Shown here in pieces: positions 7,961 through 17,350 of a stretch of 64,000 nucleotides of DNA. The first letter of the stretch is position 1. Every line of letters begins with the position of its first letter. The stretch spans positions 4,605,776 to 4,669,775 of the forward strand of contig NZ_CP025746.1 of NCBI RefSeq assembly GCF_004015185.1, given 5' to 3'. Made by a program: the position numbers and the translations under genes. The notes beneath the pieces were generated by a model, which saw nothing but the letters and a program-made list of their open reading frames with translations, searched no databases and was not told where the DNA came from. This DNA comes from Clostridium manihotivorum. GTDB lineage: Bacteria; Bacillota; Clostridia; Clostridiales; Clostridiaceae.

Positions 7961-9724
7961 ATGACTACAGTAGCTCTATTGGGAAACCCAAATGTGGGTA
8001 AGACAACTCTTTTTAACGCGCTAACTGGCTCAAATCAATATGTTGGTAACTGGCCAGGAGTAACAGTTGAAAAAAAGGAAGGCAAGCTAAACAACATAAA
8101 AATTGTAGACTTGCCAGGTATTTACGCAATGGATACTTTCTCCAATGAAGAAAAAGTATCAAAGACCTTTTTGGAAAATGAAAATGTTGATCTTATAATC
8201 AATATAGTAGATGCTTCTAACTTGGATAGAAACTTATATTTAACACTTCAATTAAAGCAGTTTAAAAAACCAATTGTTCTTCTATTAAATATGATAGATG
8301 TAGCGGAAAAGAAAGGCTTTAAGATTGACTACAAAGCTCTTGAAGAAGAGTTAAAGGTAAAAGTTATACCTATGGTAGCATCAAAGAAAAAAGGTATAGA
8401 TCAAGTTAAAAAGATGCTTGTTAATAATGAATTATCGCTGACAGTAGATGATAATGACTATTATTTCAACTCAGAAAAAGAGGCTTACTCTTATATAGAC
8501 GGAATAATAGCTTCCTCAAGAGCTAAAAATGATAAAGGAAACATTTCCCTTACTGATAAGATAGATAGATTTTTATTACACCCAATTTTAGCTTATCCAA
8601 TATTTATACTTATTATGGCTTTTATATTTCAATTTACCTTTGCTTGGGTTGGTCAACCTTTGCAGGATTTATTGGATGGACTTTTAAATGATAATTTAAT
8701 ACCGTTTTTAAGCAATCTCTTATCAGGCACTGCTCCTTGGTTCCAATCATTAATAGTTGACGGTATAGTAGCAGGTGTTGGAGGCATAATTACTTTCTTA
8801 TCTATAATAATGTCTTTATTCCTATGTGTATCTGTACTTGAAGACAGCGGATACATGGCAAGATCTGCTTTCATTATGGATAGTCTTATGAGAAAAGCTG
8901 GTCTTTCCGGTAAAGCATTTATTCCAATGCTTATGGGATTTGGTTGTAACGTTCCTGCTATCATGTCTGCAAGAACACTTGAAAGCGAAAAAGATAGAAA
9001 ACTTACAGCACTACTTATACCTCTTATGAGTTGTAACGCAAGATTACCTATATATGCAGTATTTGCTCCAATTTTCTTTGGTTCAAAAGCTGGACTTGTT
9101 GTAGGCGGCTTATACTTCTTAGGAATTGTGGTAGCTTTCTTAGTAGGTATGTTATTTAAGAATACTTTATTCAAGAAAGATGAAGAACCATTTATAATAG
9201 AACTTCCAGAATACAAGATGCCTGAAGTAAGAACTGTACTTAAGAACACTTGGGACAAAGGTAAGGGCTTCTTAGCTAAGGCAGGAACAATAATATTTGC
9301 AATGACTGTTTTAATCTGGCTTCTACAGAGCTTTAACTTCTCCGGTAAGGTTGATGACATAAACCAAAGCTTCTTATTTAACATAGGTAACTTCTTAGCA
9401 CCTATATTTGCACCTTTAGGTTTTGGAAACTGGCAAGCTTCTGTTTCATTATTAACAGGTATATTGGCTAAAGAAACTGTTGTTTCTACTATGACAGTTA
9501 TTTATGGCGGTAATTTAGATGCTGCTATAGCATCAGGCTTTACTACCGCAAGTGCATTAGGTTTTATGGTGTTTGTATTACTTTATACTTCCTGTGTTAC
9601 AGCTTTAGGTACTATGAAAAAAGAATATGGTGGAAAAATGGCAGCTTTCTCAGCAAGTTATCAATTTGTACTTGCATGGATTGGAGCATTCCTTATATTC
9701 ACTGTAGGCAAACTAATATTTTAA
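7961..9724 (+). CDS. feoB: FeoB ferrous iron permease
   Basis: FeoB is a GTPase-linked membrane permease for Fe(II). The N-terminal G domain has GNPNVGKTT (about 8-16), NWPGVTVE with the switch threonine, DLPGIY (about 50-55) and a degenerate fourth G motif at LLNMID. The membrane part has two Gate regions; the first holds GFGCNVPAIMSARTLE and the second includes YTSCVTALGTM. About 587 residues is at the short end of the family but all core parts are present. It has a GGGGG-type site and is followed after 13 bases by the Cys-rich partner gene. Confidence 0.95.
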   Translation: MTTVALLGNPNVGKTTLFNALTGSNQYVGNWPGVTVEKKEGKLNNIKIVDLPGIYAMDTFSNEEKVSKTFLENENVDLIINIVDASNLDRNLYLTLQLKQFKKPIVLLLNMIDVAEKKGFKIDYKALEEELKVKVIPMVASKKKGIDQVKKMLVNNELSLTVDDNDYYFNSEKEAYSYIDGIIASSRAKNDKGNISLTDKIDRFLLHPILAYPIFILIMAFIFQFTFAWVGQPLQDLLDGLLNDNLIPFLSNLLSGTAPWFQSLIVDGIVAGVGGIITFLSIIMSLFLCVSVLEDSGYMARSAFIMDSLMRKAGLSGKAFIPMLMGFGCNVPAIMSARTLESEKDRKLTALLIPLMSCNARLPIYAVFAPIFFGSKAGLVVGGLYFLGIVVAFLVGMLFKNTLFKKDEEPFIIELPEYKMPEVRTVLKNTWDKGKGFLAKAGTIIFAMTVLIWLLQSFNFSGKVDDINQSFLFNIGNFLAPIFAPLGFGNWQASVSLLTGILAKETVVSTMTVIYGGNLDAAIASGFTTASALGFMVFVLLYTSCVTALGTMKKEYGGKMAAFSASYQFVLAWIGAFLIFTVGKLIF

Positions 9725-9737
9725 GGAAGGTGTTTTT

Positions 9738-9911
9738 ATGATAGAAATATTAATAACTCTAGCAATAGTTGGGGTTGCAGGTTTTATATTATTTAAAAAC
9801 GTAAGAAGTTCTGCTAAAGGAGAATGTCATTGCAGCAGTAGTAGTTCTTGTTCTTCATCAAGCTGCGCTGGTTGTTCATCTAGCACCACACCATTAACAA
9901 TAAAAAAATAA
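9738..9911 (+). CDS. FeoB-associated Cys-rich small membrane protein
   Basis: This 57-residue protein was read directly from the sequence. It starts at ATG 9738 with AAGGAAGGTG upstream and stops at TAA 9909-9911. It has one N-terminal membrane helix (about residues 3-20), a short basic stretch, and a C-terminal half crowded with Cys and Ser (CHC, then SCS, SSCAGC). That is the pattern of the FeoB-associated Cys-rich family. It may bind or relay iron next to FeoB; this is inferred. Its stop lies 7 bases from the end of the group II intron. Confidence 0.85.
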   Translation: MIEILITLAIVGVAGFILFKNVRSSAKGECHCSSSSSCSSSSCAGCSSSTTPLTIKK

Positions 9912-9918
9912 TATATAA

Positions 9919-11830
9919 ATCGAGTAGGAGCTGAATAATTATTTTATTCAGCGTCCTCTCACACCACCGTGCATACCGGTCTGGTACACGGCGGTTCTTT
10001 AAGTTGAATGAATTTTAATATATTGATGCGTTAGGCTTTTTAAGCCTAAGTCCGAGAAGAATTTATTTGTAAGAGTTGTGTTTAATATTGCACTATTTGC
10101 TACTCGCCAGTATCCTTTGCGGGTATTGGCAAACTTTATAGCTTCGTAGTGTTCAAGTCCCAGCTTCTTAAGGTTTTTATATCTAGTTCTAACTTTCTTC
10201 CACTGTTTCCATATACACATTCTTAATCTTTTCCTTATCCAAATATCTAAATGCTCCACTATTCCTTTGCATTTGGCTATTCCATAATAGTTAATCCAAC
10301 CAATATTAATTTGGTTCAATTTTTCTATTCTTTGTTCCAAAGTTATCGGTTTTGATCTAGATAGGACTTCTCTGATTTTATCTTTGTATCTCTTTAATGA
10401 TTGCTTTGATATAGATGAGTATGCTTTACCAAACATTAGGTTTAGCGTGAATCCTAGAAACTTTCTCTTCCAAGGTCTATCTACTGCACTTTTATCTCTG
10501 TTCACCTTCAATTTGAGTTTGCCTTCAATGAAATTTGTTATATTTTCCATTACTCTTTTCCCAGCTCTCTCACTTTTAACATAGATATTACAGTCGTCCG
10601 CGTAGCGACAAAATTTATGACCTCTCATTTCTAACTCTTTATCTAGTTCATCTAGCATTATGTTAGATAATAGTGGACTCAACGGTCCTCCTTGTGGGGT
10701 TCCTTCTTCATTTCTGACCACTACACCATTTATCATTATTCCTGACTGAAGATATTTCCTTATTAGGGATAATACTCTCTTATCCTTAATGCTTCTTGAT
10801 AATTTATGCATTAAGATATCATGGTTAACCTTATCAAAGAATTTCTCTAAGTCCATATCAACAACCCACCTATAGCCATCATTGATATACTGTTCTGCTT
10901 TCTTAATTGCATCTTTAGCTCCTCTTTGAGGGCGGAAGCCAAAGCTACTTTCAGAGAATCTTCTATCATAAATACTATTTAATTCTTGAGCAATAGCTTG
11001 TTGGATAAGTCTATCCAAAACTGTAGGTATACCTAAGAGCCTAGTTCCACCATTAGGTTTTGGAATTTCTACTCTTCTAACTGGCATTGGTCTATACTCA
11101 CCATTAAGAATACTTTCTCTAATAGATATCCAGTTTGTTTTCAAAAATTGTTTAAGTTCATAAACTGTCATTCCGTCCACGCCGTGGCTACCTTTATTAG
11201 AAATTACTCTTTTAAGAGCCAAGTTCATATTATCCTTGGATAATATCCTTTCTAGTGAGCCATATTCAAATCCACTGATTTTCTCCTTTGGAGTTGCCGA
11301 GAATTCTCTATGCACTCTTTGCTTATCTTCGAGTTCCACTCTATCTTGGGCACTAGAGCCTAAATATTTAGTTTTCTGCAATCTTTGAGTATTCTGCGAA
11401 ACTTTCAAACTTGAAAAACCTCCCTAAAGTTCAGTCCTTCATCCGCTATCGCGATTAGCGGAGTTACTATGACTTCTGCTGACTTCTGATAGTTCAGTTA
11501 CATATCGCTATGTAGGTTACCGCTTAGAAATTCATCTTTGTTAGCGATGTATCTATCAGACCTCCCCAGGTAAGAACAACAACCTTCATCTCATATATCT
11601 GCTACATTTACTCCTAGGAATTGGGATAGTGTAGGACTTCGTTTTGTTTAGCAAACTCGTCCGTCCCTAGTAAGCCTTATATGTAGTTCGTGTCCCTCAG
11701 ACCGAGACTTTGCCTTAGGCTTCCTTCAGATTCCACCTCACGATGGACACCCTTGCCCTTAGCTAGTGGTTCCCACTACCAAGCCCACAGCGGACTTTCA
11801 CCGCCAAGTTGTTGCCCATGCTGGGCACAC
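9919..11830 (-). mobile_element. Complete group II intron inserted after a terminator (class C-like)
   Basis: The 1,912-base element reads leftward. Its 5' end is GTGTGCCC at 11830, close to the GUGYG consensus. About 420 bases of structured RNA domains precede the maturase gene. Domain V follows the gene (stem with GCCGTGTACC / GGTATGCACGGT) and is followed by GGTGTGAGAGG. Domain VI is GCTGAATAA / TTATTCAGC, and the 3' end is CTACTCGAT at 9919. The upstream exon is a terminator hairpin with its T-run, the usual target of bacterial class C introns. Both ends look intact, so it may still be mobile. Confidence 0.85.
9999..11408 (-). CDS. ltrA: Group II intron reverse transcriptase/maturase
   Basis: This intron-encoded protein helps the RNA splice and copies it into the target. 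It has 469 residues from a TTG start with GGGAGG about 10 bases upstream. The reverse transcriptase domain shows VDMDLEKFFDKVNHD, EGTPQGGPLSPLLSN and the catalytic FCRYADDCNIY (about 270-280). The maturase (X) domain runs from about 340 to the end. No HNH endonuclease domain follows, as in class C and several other bacterial classes. No frameshift is seen, so it should be functional. Confidence 0.93.
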   Translation of the reverse strand: MKVSQNTQRLQKTKYLGSSAQDRVELEDKQRVHREFSATPKEKISGFEYGSLERILSKDNMNLALKRVISNKGSHGVDGMTVYELKQFLKTNWISIRESILNGEYRPMPVRRVEIPKPNGGTRLLGIPTVLDRLIQQAIAQELNSIYDRRFSESSFGFRPQRGAKDAIKKAEQYINDGYRWVVDMDLEKFFDKVNHDILMHKLSRSIKDKRVLSLIRKYLQSGIMINGVVVRNEEGTPQGGPLSPLLSNIMLDELDKELEMRGHKFCRYADDCNIYVKSERAGKRVMENITNFIEGKLKLKVNRDKSAVDRPWKRKFLGFTLNLMFGKAYSSISKQSLKRYKDKIREVLSRSKPITLEQRIEKLNQINIGWINYYGIAKCKGIVEHLDIWIRKRLRMCIWKQWKKVRTRYKNLKKLGLEHYEAIKFANTRKGYWRVANSAILNTTLTNKFFSDLGLKSLTHQYIKIHST

Positions 11831-11831
11831 T

Positions 11832-11871
11832 AAAAAAGTAGCTGAAGACTGTATTCTTCAGCTACTTTTTT
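11832..11871 (-). terminator. Terminator of argS-exonuclease unit; intron target site
   Basis: The 17-nt arms (AAAAAAGTAGCTGAAGA and complement) enclose a 6-nt loop. It ends the leftward argS and exonuclease transcript. The intron begins directly after the T-run plus one A. Confidence 0.85.
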
Positions 11872-11883
11872 CTAGCAAAGATA

Positions 11884-12687
11884 TCATTGATTCTTACTTT
11901 GCTTGTTGTCCAGTATTTCTTTTATCTTACCAGTATTCACTTTATTCTGAATAAGCTCGTATATAATCTTAGAAGCAATTTTCTTTGACATATTTCCAAA
12001 AGCCATTTTATCTAATTCTACGCCTTTTTTCCTAGTTAAATACTTTATATAGTGTTTTTGATTTTTAGAGAGCAAATCATCCCTCTTTAGTCCTTTGGTT
12101 TCTATATCATTTAAAATTAGAAATAGCAAAGGTAAGTTAGACACATCCTCCATATTGTGAAGTATTATCTTATTTTTTATCTCTTTATCCCCAGTACTTA
12201 AATAATCAAAATAAGCATCTCTACATTCTTTACCATTAATACTGTCTTCTCTTTGTACCCCTAGATATTTCTCCATATCCTTAAGTGAACACCCACTTAA
12301 GTTTAATGAATTTTTATAGGGAGCTATCTCCCTATAAAAATCTATATGTTTATCTATTTTAGGAATTTCAAGATTATTTACACACAATCTTTCAAGTAAG
12401 AATGGTTCATCAAAAGCTAATCCGTTGAAAGTACACCAAACACTTCTATCTTTAACAAGCTTTAAAAAGCTTTCTAGAAGAATTTTTTCTTCATTCTGCT
12501 CACTAAACAAGATTTCATTTGTGAATATCTGATTTTCAAACTTGCCCACAGAGATAGCAAAAACCTTATTATTTAGCTTATCAAAACCGGTTGCTTCTAT
12601 ATCAATAAAAGCAATTTTATTTAAAGCATACTTACTATATAAGTCTTCTTCTAGCTTTATAACATCATTTTGAGTTATAAACTCCAT
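11884..12687 (-). CDS. YprB-type RNase H-like exonuclease
   Basis: The protein has 267 residues. The exonuclease core spans about 24-190 with motifs AFIDIEATGF (D and E), FNGLAFDEPFL and LHNMEDVSNLPLL, matching the DEDD metal-binding residues of the YprB/RNase_H_2 family. The last 60 residues form a basic tail (LTRKKGVELDKMAFGNMSKK) of unknown role. Its ATG lies 2 bases past the argS stop, so translation is almost certainly coupled and the gene shares the argS T-box. The substrate is unknown. The other paralogue in the window is at 5945-6634. Confidence 0.75.
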   Translation of the reverse strand: MEFITQNDVIKLEEDLYSKYALNKIAFIDIEATGFDKLNNKVFAISVGKFENQIFTNEILFSEQNEEKILLESFLKLVKDRSVWCTFNGLAFDEPFLLERLCVNNLEIPKIDKHIDFYREIAPYKNSLNLSGCSLKDMEKYLGVQREDSINGKECRDAYFDYLSTGDKEIKNKIILHNMEDVSNLPLLFLILNDIETKGLKRDDLLSKNQKHYIKYLTRKKGVELDKMAFGNMSKKIASKIIYELIQNKVNTGKIKEILDNKQSKNQ

Positions 12688-12689
12688 AC

Positions 12690-14381
12690 TTACATCTTCT
12701 CAACAGTTTCTATGCCTATTAAGCCTAGGCCATTTTTTATTACCTGACAAGTAGCTTCAACAAGTTTTATCCTAGCGCTCTTTAGGCTTATATCATCAAC
12801 ATTTGCTACAGAATGAGCATTATAGAACTTATTAAAGGCCTTTGCTACATCAATTATATATCTAGTAACCACAGAAGGTTCAAGCTTTTCTATAGCATAT
12901 AATATGCTAGCTTGGAATCCGTCTAATGTTTTAACAAGTTCAAATTCTTCTTTTGATTGAAGCTTTGAAAAATCGCTTTCTTCTGATACTTCTCCAACTT
13001 TTCTAAGTATGCTCTTCGCTCTAGCATAGGTGTATTGAACATAAGGTCCTGTCTCCCCTTCAAAGTTCAATATTTCCTTCCAGTCAAATACTATATCTCT
13101 TTCTCTGCTATTTCTTAAATAAGTAAATACCACTGCACCAATTCCAACCTTCTTAGCTACTTCTTCTTTATTATCAAGTGTTGGATTCTTTTCATTTATT
13201 ACTTCTAGAGTCTTAGATACAGCTTCTGATAGTAATTCATCTAATAGTATTACATCTCCTTTTCTAGTAGACAGCTTCTTCTCAGCAAATCTTACTATTC
13301 CAAATGGCACGTGAATACAATTCTTAGCCCAGTCATGACCTGCTAACTCTAAAACTTTAAATACTTGATTAAAATGTAGTGCCTGATCCTTACCAACTAC
13401 ATATATTGCCTTTGAGAAGTCATAGGTTTTCTTTCTATACATAGCCGCTGCCAAGTCTCTTGTAGCATATATTGATGCACCATCAGACTTTAGTACTATA
13501 CATGGAGGCATGTTATACTCATCTAGCATAACTACTTTAGCTCCATTGCTCTCAACCAAAAGTCCCTTTTCCTCTAGTTCTTTAACTATGCTATCCATCT
13601 TATCATTGTAGAAACTTTCTCCTGCCCAAGAATCAAAGTCTACATTTAGCATTTCATATATATTATTAAATTCCTTTAAAGAAAGCTTTCTAAATCTATC
13701 CCAAAGAGCTACAGCTTCACTATCTCCTTGTTCGAGTTTCTTAAAGTACATTCTCCCTTCATCTTCTAAAGAAGGATCTTTATCTGCCTCATCATGGAAT
13801 TTTACGTATATTCTAAGTAGTTCTGAAATAGGATGTTTCTCTAAAGCCTCTTCATCTACCCATCTCTTATATGCTGATATAAGCTTACCAAACTGTGTTC
13901 CCCAGTCTCCTAGATGGTTTATCCTCTCAACATTATAGCCTTCAAATGAAAATATTTTATAAAGAGAATTTCCTATAACTGTTGTTGATAAGTGTCCTAC
14001 ATGAAATGGTTTAGCTATGTTTGGAGATGAATATTCTACTATTATATTTTCTCCGTCTCCAATAGTTGATGAACCGTAACATTCTTTTTCAACTAATATT
14101 TTATTAACTGTATTTTTAGTAAATGTACCTTTATCTACGAAGAAGTTTACGTAAGGTCCTAAATTTTCTACTTTTTCATACCCTTCTGCATTGATCTTAT
14201 CTTTTAGCTCTGAAGCTATTATATTTGGTGCTTTCTTTAAAGACTTTGCAAGTTGGAAGCATGGAAATGCATAGTCTCCCATCTCTGGTCTTGGTGGCAC
14301 CTCTATCAAGCCTTCTAAGGTATCCACATCTATTTCTAAATGCTCTTTTAGTCTTTCAGCTGTAAGCTTCTTATAATCCAT
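12690..14381 (-). CDS. argS: Arginyl-tRNA synthetase
   Basis: ArgS attaches arginine to its tRNA using ATP. The 563-residue class I enzyme has the N-terminal additional domain, the HIGH-type motif KPFHVGHLSTTVIG (about 118-131) and the signature KLSTRKGDVILLDELL in place of KMSKS. A C-terminal DALR anticodon-binding domain includes YVQYTYARAKSILRK and ends near GIETVEKM. The start has an AGGAGG site. A T-box leader about 200 bases upstream controls it, and an exonuclease gene follows with a 2-base gap. Confidence 0.96.
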   Translation of the reverse strand: MDYKKLTAERLKEHLEIDVDTLEGLIEVPPRPEMGDYAFPCFQLAKSLKKAPNIIASELKDKINAEGYEKVENLGPYVNFFVDKGTFTKNTVNKILVEKECYGSSTIGDGENIIVEYSSPNIAKPFHVGHLSTTVIGNSLYKIFSFEGYNVERINHLGDWGTQFGKLISAYKRWVDEEALEKHPISELLRIYVKFHDEADKDPSLEDEGRMYFKKLEQGDSEAVALWDRFRKLSLKEFNNIYEMLNVDFDSWAGESFYNDKMDSIVKELEEKGLLVESNGAKVVMLDEYNMPPCIVLKSDGASIYATRDLAAAMYRKKTYDFSKAIYVVGKDQALHFNQVFKVLELAGHDWAKNCIHVPFGIVRFAEKKLSTRKGDVILLDELLSEAVSKTLEVINEKNPTLDNKEEVAKKVGIGAVVFTYLRNSRERDIVFDWKEILNFEGETGPYVQYTYARAKSILRKVGEVSEESDFSKLQSKEEFELVKTLDGFQASILYAIEKLEPSVVTRYIIDVAKAFNKFYNAHSVANVDDISLKSARIKLVEATCQVIKNGLGLIGIETVEKM

Positions 14382-14587
14382 TGTATCTCCTCCTAAATCT
14401 ATATAAAAACAATTACTCTATGGCAATTTATTTCTATTGCAACTCTTCCTTTTGTTTATCTCACCTTGAAACTCTACATAATAATATAAATTTAAAAGCT
14501 GATTTTTATAGTTTGTTCTATAAAAACCAAACTTCTTCTCATTAATTATTTGAAATATTCTCATTTATATAGAACGATTATACGTTA

Positions 14588-14815
14588 AAAAAAGTCCGTC
14601 TCGATTTTTAGAGACGAACTTATATCCGCGGTACCACTTCTATTGGTTAAATAACCCACTCATAATTATAACGCATAATGCGGCATGCCCTACTACAATC
14701 TTTCAAGCAGCATCTCCAAGGCTCTTTTCCCTTACTCTATCTTACAGGGCTTACACCATCCCCTGCTCGCTAAAAGAATTAAGTAAAGTACTCTTCTTTT
14801 CTTAGATTTTTTTTA
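14588..14815 (-). promoter_or_regulatory. T-box leader controlling argS
   Basis: Reading leftward, a long stem I includes the apical GCAGGGGATGGTGTAAGCCC. Then comes the T-box signature GTGGTACCGCGG (plus strand 14626-14637), then the terminator GTTCGTCTC / GAGACGGAC with T7 (ending about 14588). Uncharged tRNA-Arg should stabilise the antiterminator. The bulge TGGT fits an A73 discriminator. CTTTACT / AGTAAGG forms a helix of stem I. I could not fix the specifier codon for certain; AGA triplets follow this helix. Confidence 0.9.
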
Positions 14816-14888
14816 TTTTATTATCTATATTATATCCAATAAATTTTTTTCTTGTCAACACCAACTGAATATAAATAAATTTTAAGCT

Positions 14889-14967
14889 TTTTTATTCTTT
14901 CTTTGATATTCACCTCTAAACTGTCTACACATACCTAGCCAAAACCTTATCTAAAATACAATTTTTT
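14889..14967 (+). repeat. Family A, second half only (tandem partial copy)
   Basis: It carries TTATTCTTTC, then CTAAACTGTCTACACATACC and AAAACCTTAT. This matches 15028-15106 with few differences, so the 3' half of family A is present twice with a full copy in between. Confidence 0.75.
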
Positions 14968-15106
14968 TGCGCATCTGCCTTTCCGAATGTATATGAGGAA
15001 AATCTGGCAGGCTACATAATTTTTCTTTTTTTATTCTTTCTCTGGCATCTACATCTAAACTGTCTACGCATACCTAGCCAAAACCTTATTTAAAAATACA
15101 ATTTTC
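14968..15106 (+). repeat. Family A repeat, longest complete copy
   Basis: It opens with GCGCATCTGCCTTTCCGAAT, continues with CTGGCAGGCTACATAATTTT, and ends with the CTGTCTACGCATACCTAGCC and ACCTTATTTAAAAATACAAT blocks. The 46862-47002 copy has the same extent. It lies between the argS leader and the Ppx/GppA gene. Confidence 0.8.
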
Positions 15107-15236
15107 GAGAGAATAAAAAAATATAAATTTTATCATGAAGTTGTACACCCATATATGTTAATATATTAATATACATTTATGAATTTGTTGAACAAATATT
15201 CTATTTTATTATAAGCTACGTTAAGGAGATTTATTT

Positions 15237-16757
15237 ATGAAAAGATTCGGAGTAATAGATCTTGGATCTAACTCAACTAGAGTTATGCTTGCTCAAGTTG
15301 AAGATTCAGGTTACTTTAAAATAATTGATGAGATTAAAGAAACTATACGATTAGGTGAAGACATATCAAAGACCTCTGCTATATCTGTAGAGAAGATGGA
15401 AAAGACTTTATCTACTCTAAGAGCATTTAAAGCTCTATGTATAGAATCAGGTGCCTCTGAAATTATTCTTGTTGCAACTGAAGCTTTAAGGTGTGCTACT
15501 AATAAAAAAATTCTTAAAGATAAAATAGAAAAAGAGCTTTCTTTAAAAATTAGAATCTTAAACTTCGATGAAGAAATTTACTATAATCATCTAAGTATAA
15601 AAAATAGTCTTTATTATAAAAATTCACTTATGGTTGATATAAGCGGAAATCATACACATTTGGCTTGGATAAAAAATAATGAAATAATAAAAAAGATAAC
15701 CATTCCCTTAGGTTGTATTAATATATCAAATGACTATGAACTTACAGATGTTATAAGCTACAATAATTGTCTAGCAGCTACTAGATATGTGGAAGATGCA
15801 ATAAAAAGTATACCTTGGCTATTCGACACTGAGTTCGATAGTATAATAGGAATTGGTGGTACCATAAGAAACATAGCTAAAATTCAAAAACATACAAAAA
15901 GGTACCCAATAGGAACCCTACACAACTATTCCTTCGATGATTATGATTTAAGTGAAATCTACAATCTTCTAAAATGCAAAAATTTAAAAGGACGAAGCAA
16001 AGTTGAGGGGTTGTCAGTAGATAGAGCAGATGTAATATTTGGAGGCATAATAGTCCTTGACAAACTAGTGCAACTTCTTTCTATTAAGAATATAAAGATC
16101 TGCGGCAGAGGACTTAGGGAAGGGATTCTTCAGGAATACTTAAATAACAATTATACAACGGCTTGGGATGATATATTAGATTACAGCATAGATGGTATAG
16201 TGGAAACCTTGAACATAAACAGAAAGCATGCTCTTAAGGTACACGAAATCACTGGTAAGCTTTTTAAAGAGCTACAACCTCTTCATCGACTTGGTGATGA
16301 GTATTCTAATATAATTAAAACAGCTTCTTTATTACATGATTGCGGAACTAGTATAAGATATTATGATCATCACATCCATTCCCTTTATATTATACTTAAC
16401 TCAGCTATAAGCGGACTCTCCCATCGTGAGATCCTTATGAGCGCTTTGATAGCATCAATGCATCGAAATAACAACTTTCAACTACCTTTCATTAAATATT
16501 CCAGTATAATTAACAGAATGGATATAGACGCCATCGAAAGTATAGGTATTCTTTTAAGAATTGCTGAGGGACTTGACAGAAGTTTAGAAGGGGCAATAAA
16601 GGATTTTGAGGTAATCATAGATGAAGATACAGTTTTGTTATCTCTAAGCTCAGATAATGATTTAATTTTAGAAATAGGTCAAGCAATGAGAGCCAGTAAT
16701 AAATTTTATGAGATTTATGATAAGAAATTAGTTGTAGAAAAAAGTGTTAAAGAATGA
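15237..16757 (+). CDS. Ppx/GppA-family phosphatase with C-terminal HD domain
   Basis: The protein has 506 residues. The N-terminal part has the actin-like phosphate-binding motif VIDLGSNSTRVML (about 6-18), DISGNHTHLAWI and GIGGTIRNIAKI, as in exopolyphosphatase and pppGpp phosphohydrolase. The C-terminal part has an HD-like domain with LLHDCGTSIRYYDHHIHS (about 363-380) and LIASMHR. Proteins of this layout cut polyphosphate or (p)ppGpp; which one acts here cannot be told from sequence. The start has AAGGAG. It is a single gene with its own terminator. Confidence 0.83.
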   Translation: MKRFGVIDLGSNSTRVMLAQVEDSGYFKIIDEIKETIRLGEDISKTSAISVEKMEKTLSTLRAFKALCIESGASEIILVATEALRCATNKKILKDKIEKELSLKIRILNFDEEIYYNHLSIKNSLYYKNSLMVDISGNHTHLAWIKNNEIIKKITIPLGCINISNDYELTDVISYNNCLAATRYVEDAIKSIPWLFDTEFDSIIGIGGTIRNIAKIQKHTKRYPIGTLHNYSFDDYDLSEIYNLLKCKNLKGRSKVEGLSVDRADVIFGGIIVLDKLVQLLSIKNIKICGRGLREGILQEYLNNNYTTAWDDILDYSIDGIVETLNINRKHALKVHEITGKLFKELQPLHRLGDEYSNIIKTASLLHDCGTSIRYYDHHIHSLYIILNSAISGLSHREILMSALIASMHRNNNFQLPFIKYSSIINRMDIDAIESIGILLRIAEGLDRSLEGAIKDFEVIIDEDTVLLSLSSDNDLILEIGQAMRASNKFYEIYDKKLVVEKSVKE

Positions 16758-16790
16758 AAAATGCTAAAGTGAGTTTCTTTAGCATTTTTT
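16758..16790 (+). terminator. Terminator with family A remnant
   Basis: The stem AATGCTAAAG / CTTTAGCATT carries a T6 tail. GAGCATCTGC follows directly and is the start of family A, but the rest of that repeat is absent because the facing gene begins. Confidence 0.85.
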
Positions 16791-16803
16791 GAGCATCTGC
16801 TGA

Positions 16804-17043
16804 CTATTTTACTTCTGGTAAACTATCTAAATTATTATCTTTAGTACCATCTGGATAACTTCTTAGATAAGGCTCACCTTTTCTAGAAGTTGAAACTTGT
16901 ACGCCTGTTATTTTTCCTTCCTTAGCTAGGCTTATAGCTTCTTCCTTTTGAACTATCTCTCCGCTATCTAGCTTATATGCTTCAATCTCATCATTGCTAT
17001 CCTTAACAACTCCTACGATGGTTCTTGTTAAATTTTCGCTCAT
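16804..17043 (-). CDS. DUF3892 domain protein
   Basis: This protein of about 79 residues matches the DUF3892 family: short beta-rich proteins with VVKDSNDEIEAYKLDSGEIV, EEAISLAKEGKITGV and a closing YLRSYPDGTKDNNLDSLP. The function is unknown. I set the start at ATG 17043, with AAGGAG 8 bases upstream; a GTG 9 bases earlier overlaps that region. Its stop lies only 4 bases past a terminator-linked family A remnant. Confidence 0.8.
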   Translation of the reverse strand: MSENLTRTIVGVVKDSNDEIEAYKLDSGEIVQKEEAISLAKEGKITGVQVSTSRKGEPYLRSYPDGTKDNNLDSLPEVK

Positions 17044-17164
17044 ATCCACCACTCCTTTTAGTGTTATAGGATTTTTATTAACTTTTAATGGCTATATTTA
17101 TTATTTGATTAAATACTATTTTTATGTATGTTACTTATTTTCTAAAAACTATTATAAAGTGATT

Positions 17165-17245
17165 ATCTTCTCCACATCTATCTTTAAAAACTTATGGAAG
17201 GAAAATATGGTAGGCTAATAGAATTTATTTTTTACTGTTTATTCT
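17165..17245 (+). repeat. Family A, strongly diverged copy
   Basis: CCACATCTATCTTTAAAAAC, then GGAAGGAAAATATGGTAGGC and TTTTTTACTGTTTATTCT follow the order of the family A blocks with many changes. Identity is modest, so this copy is less certain. Confidence 0.45.
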
Positions 17246-17313
17246 AAATAGTTGTTATGCTCCCTTGAGATTACTAACTCTAGCTAGCAAAATATTTTAT
17301 ACTTTCATCGAAA

Positions 17314-17341
17314 GTAAAAAAAGCCGCTAAAGCGACTTTTT
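17314..17341 (-). terminator. Terminator of trmB
   Basis: The stem AAGTCGC / GCGGCTT has a TTTA loop and is followed leftward by T7. It lies just past the trmB stop. Confidence 0.75.
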
Positions 17342-17350
17342 GCATATCAA

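Noticed and set aside
8653..9384. 243-residue open frame antisense to feoB
   Set aside because: It mirrors the codon pattern of feoB, has no ribosome site and has no recognisable domain. feoB is certain here.
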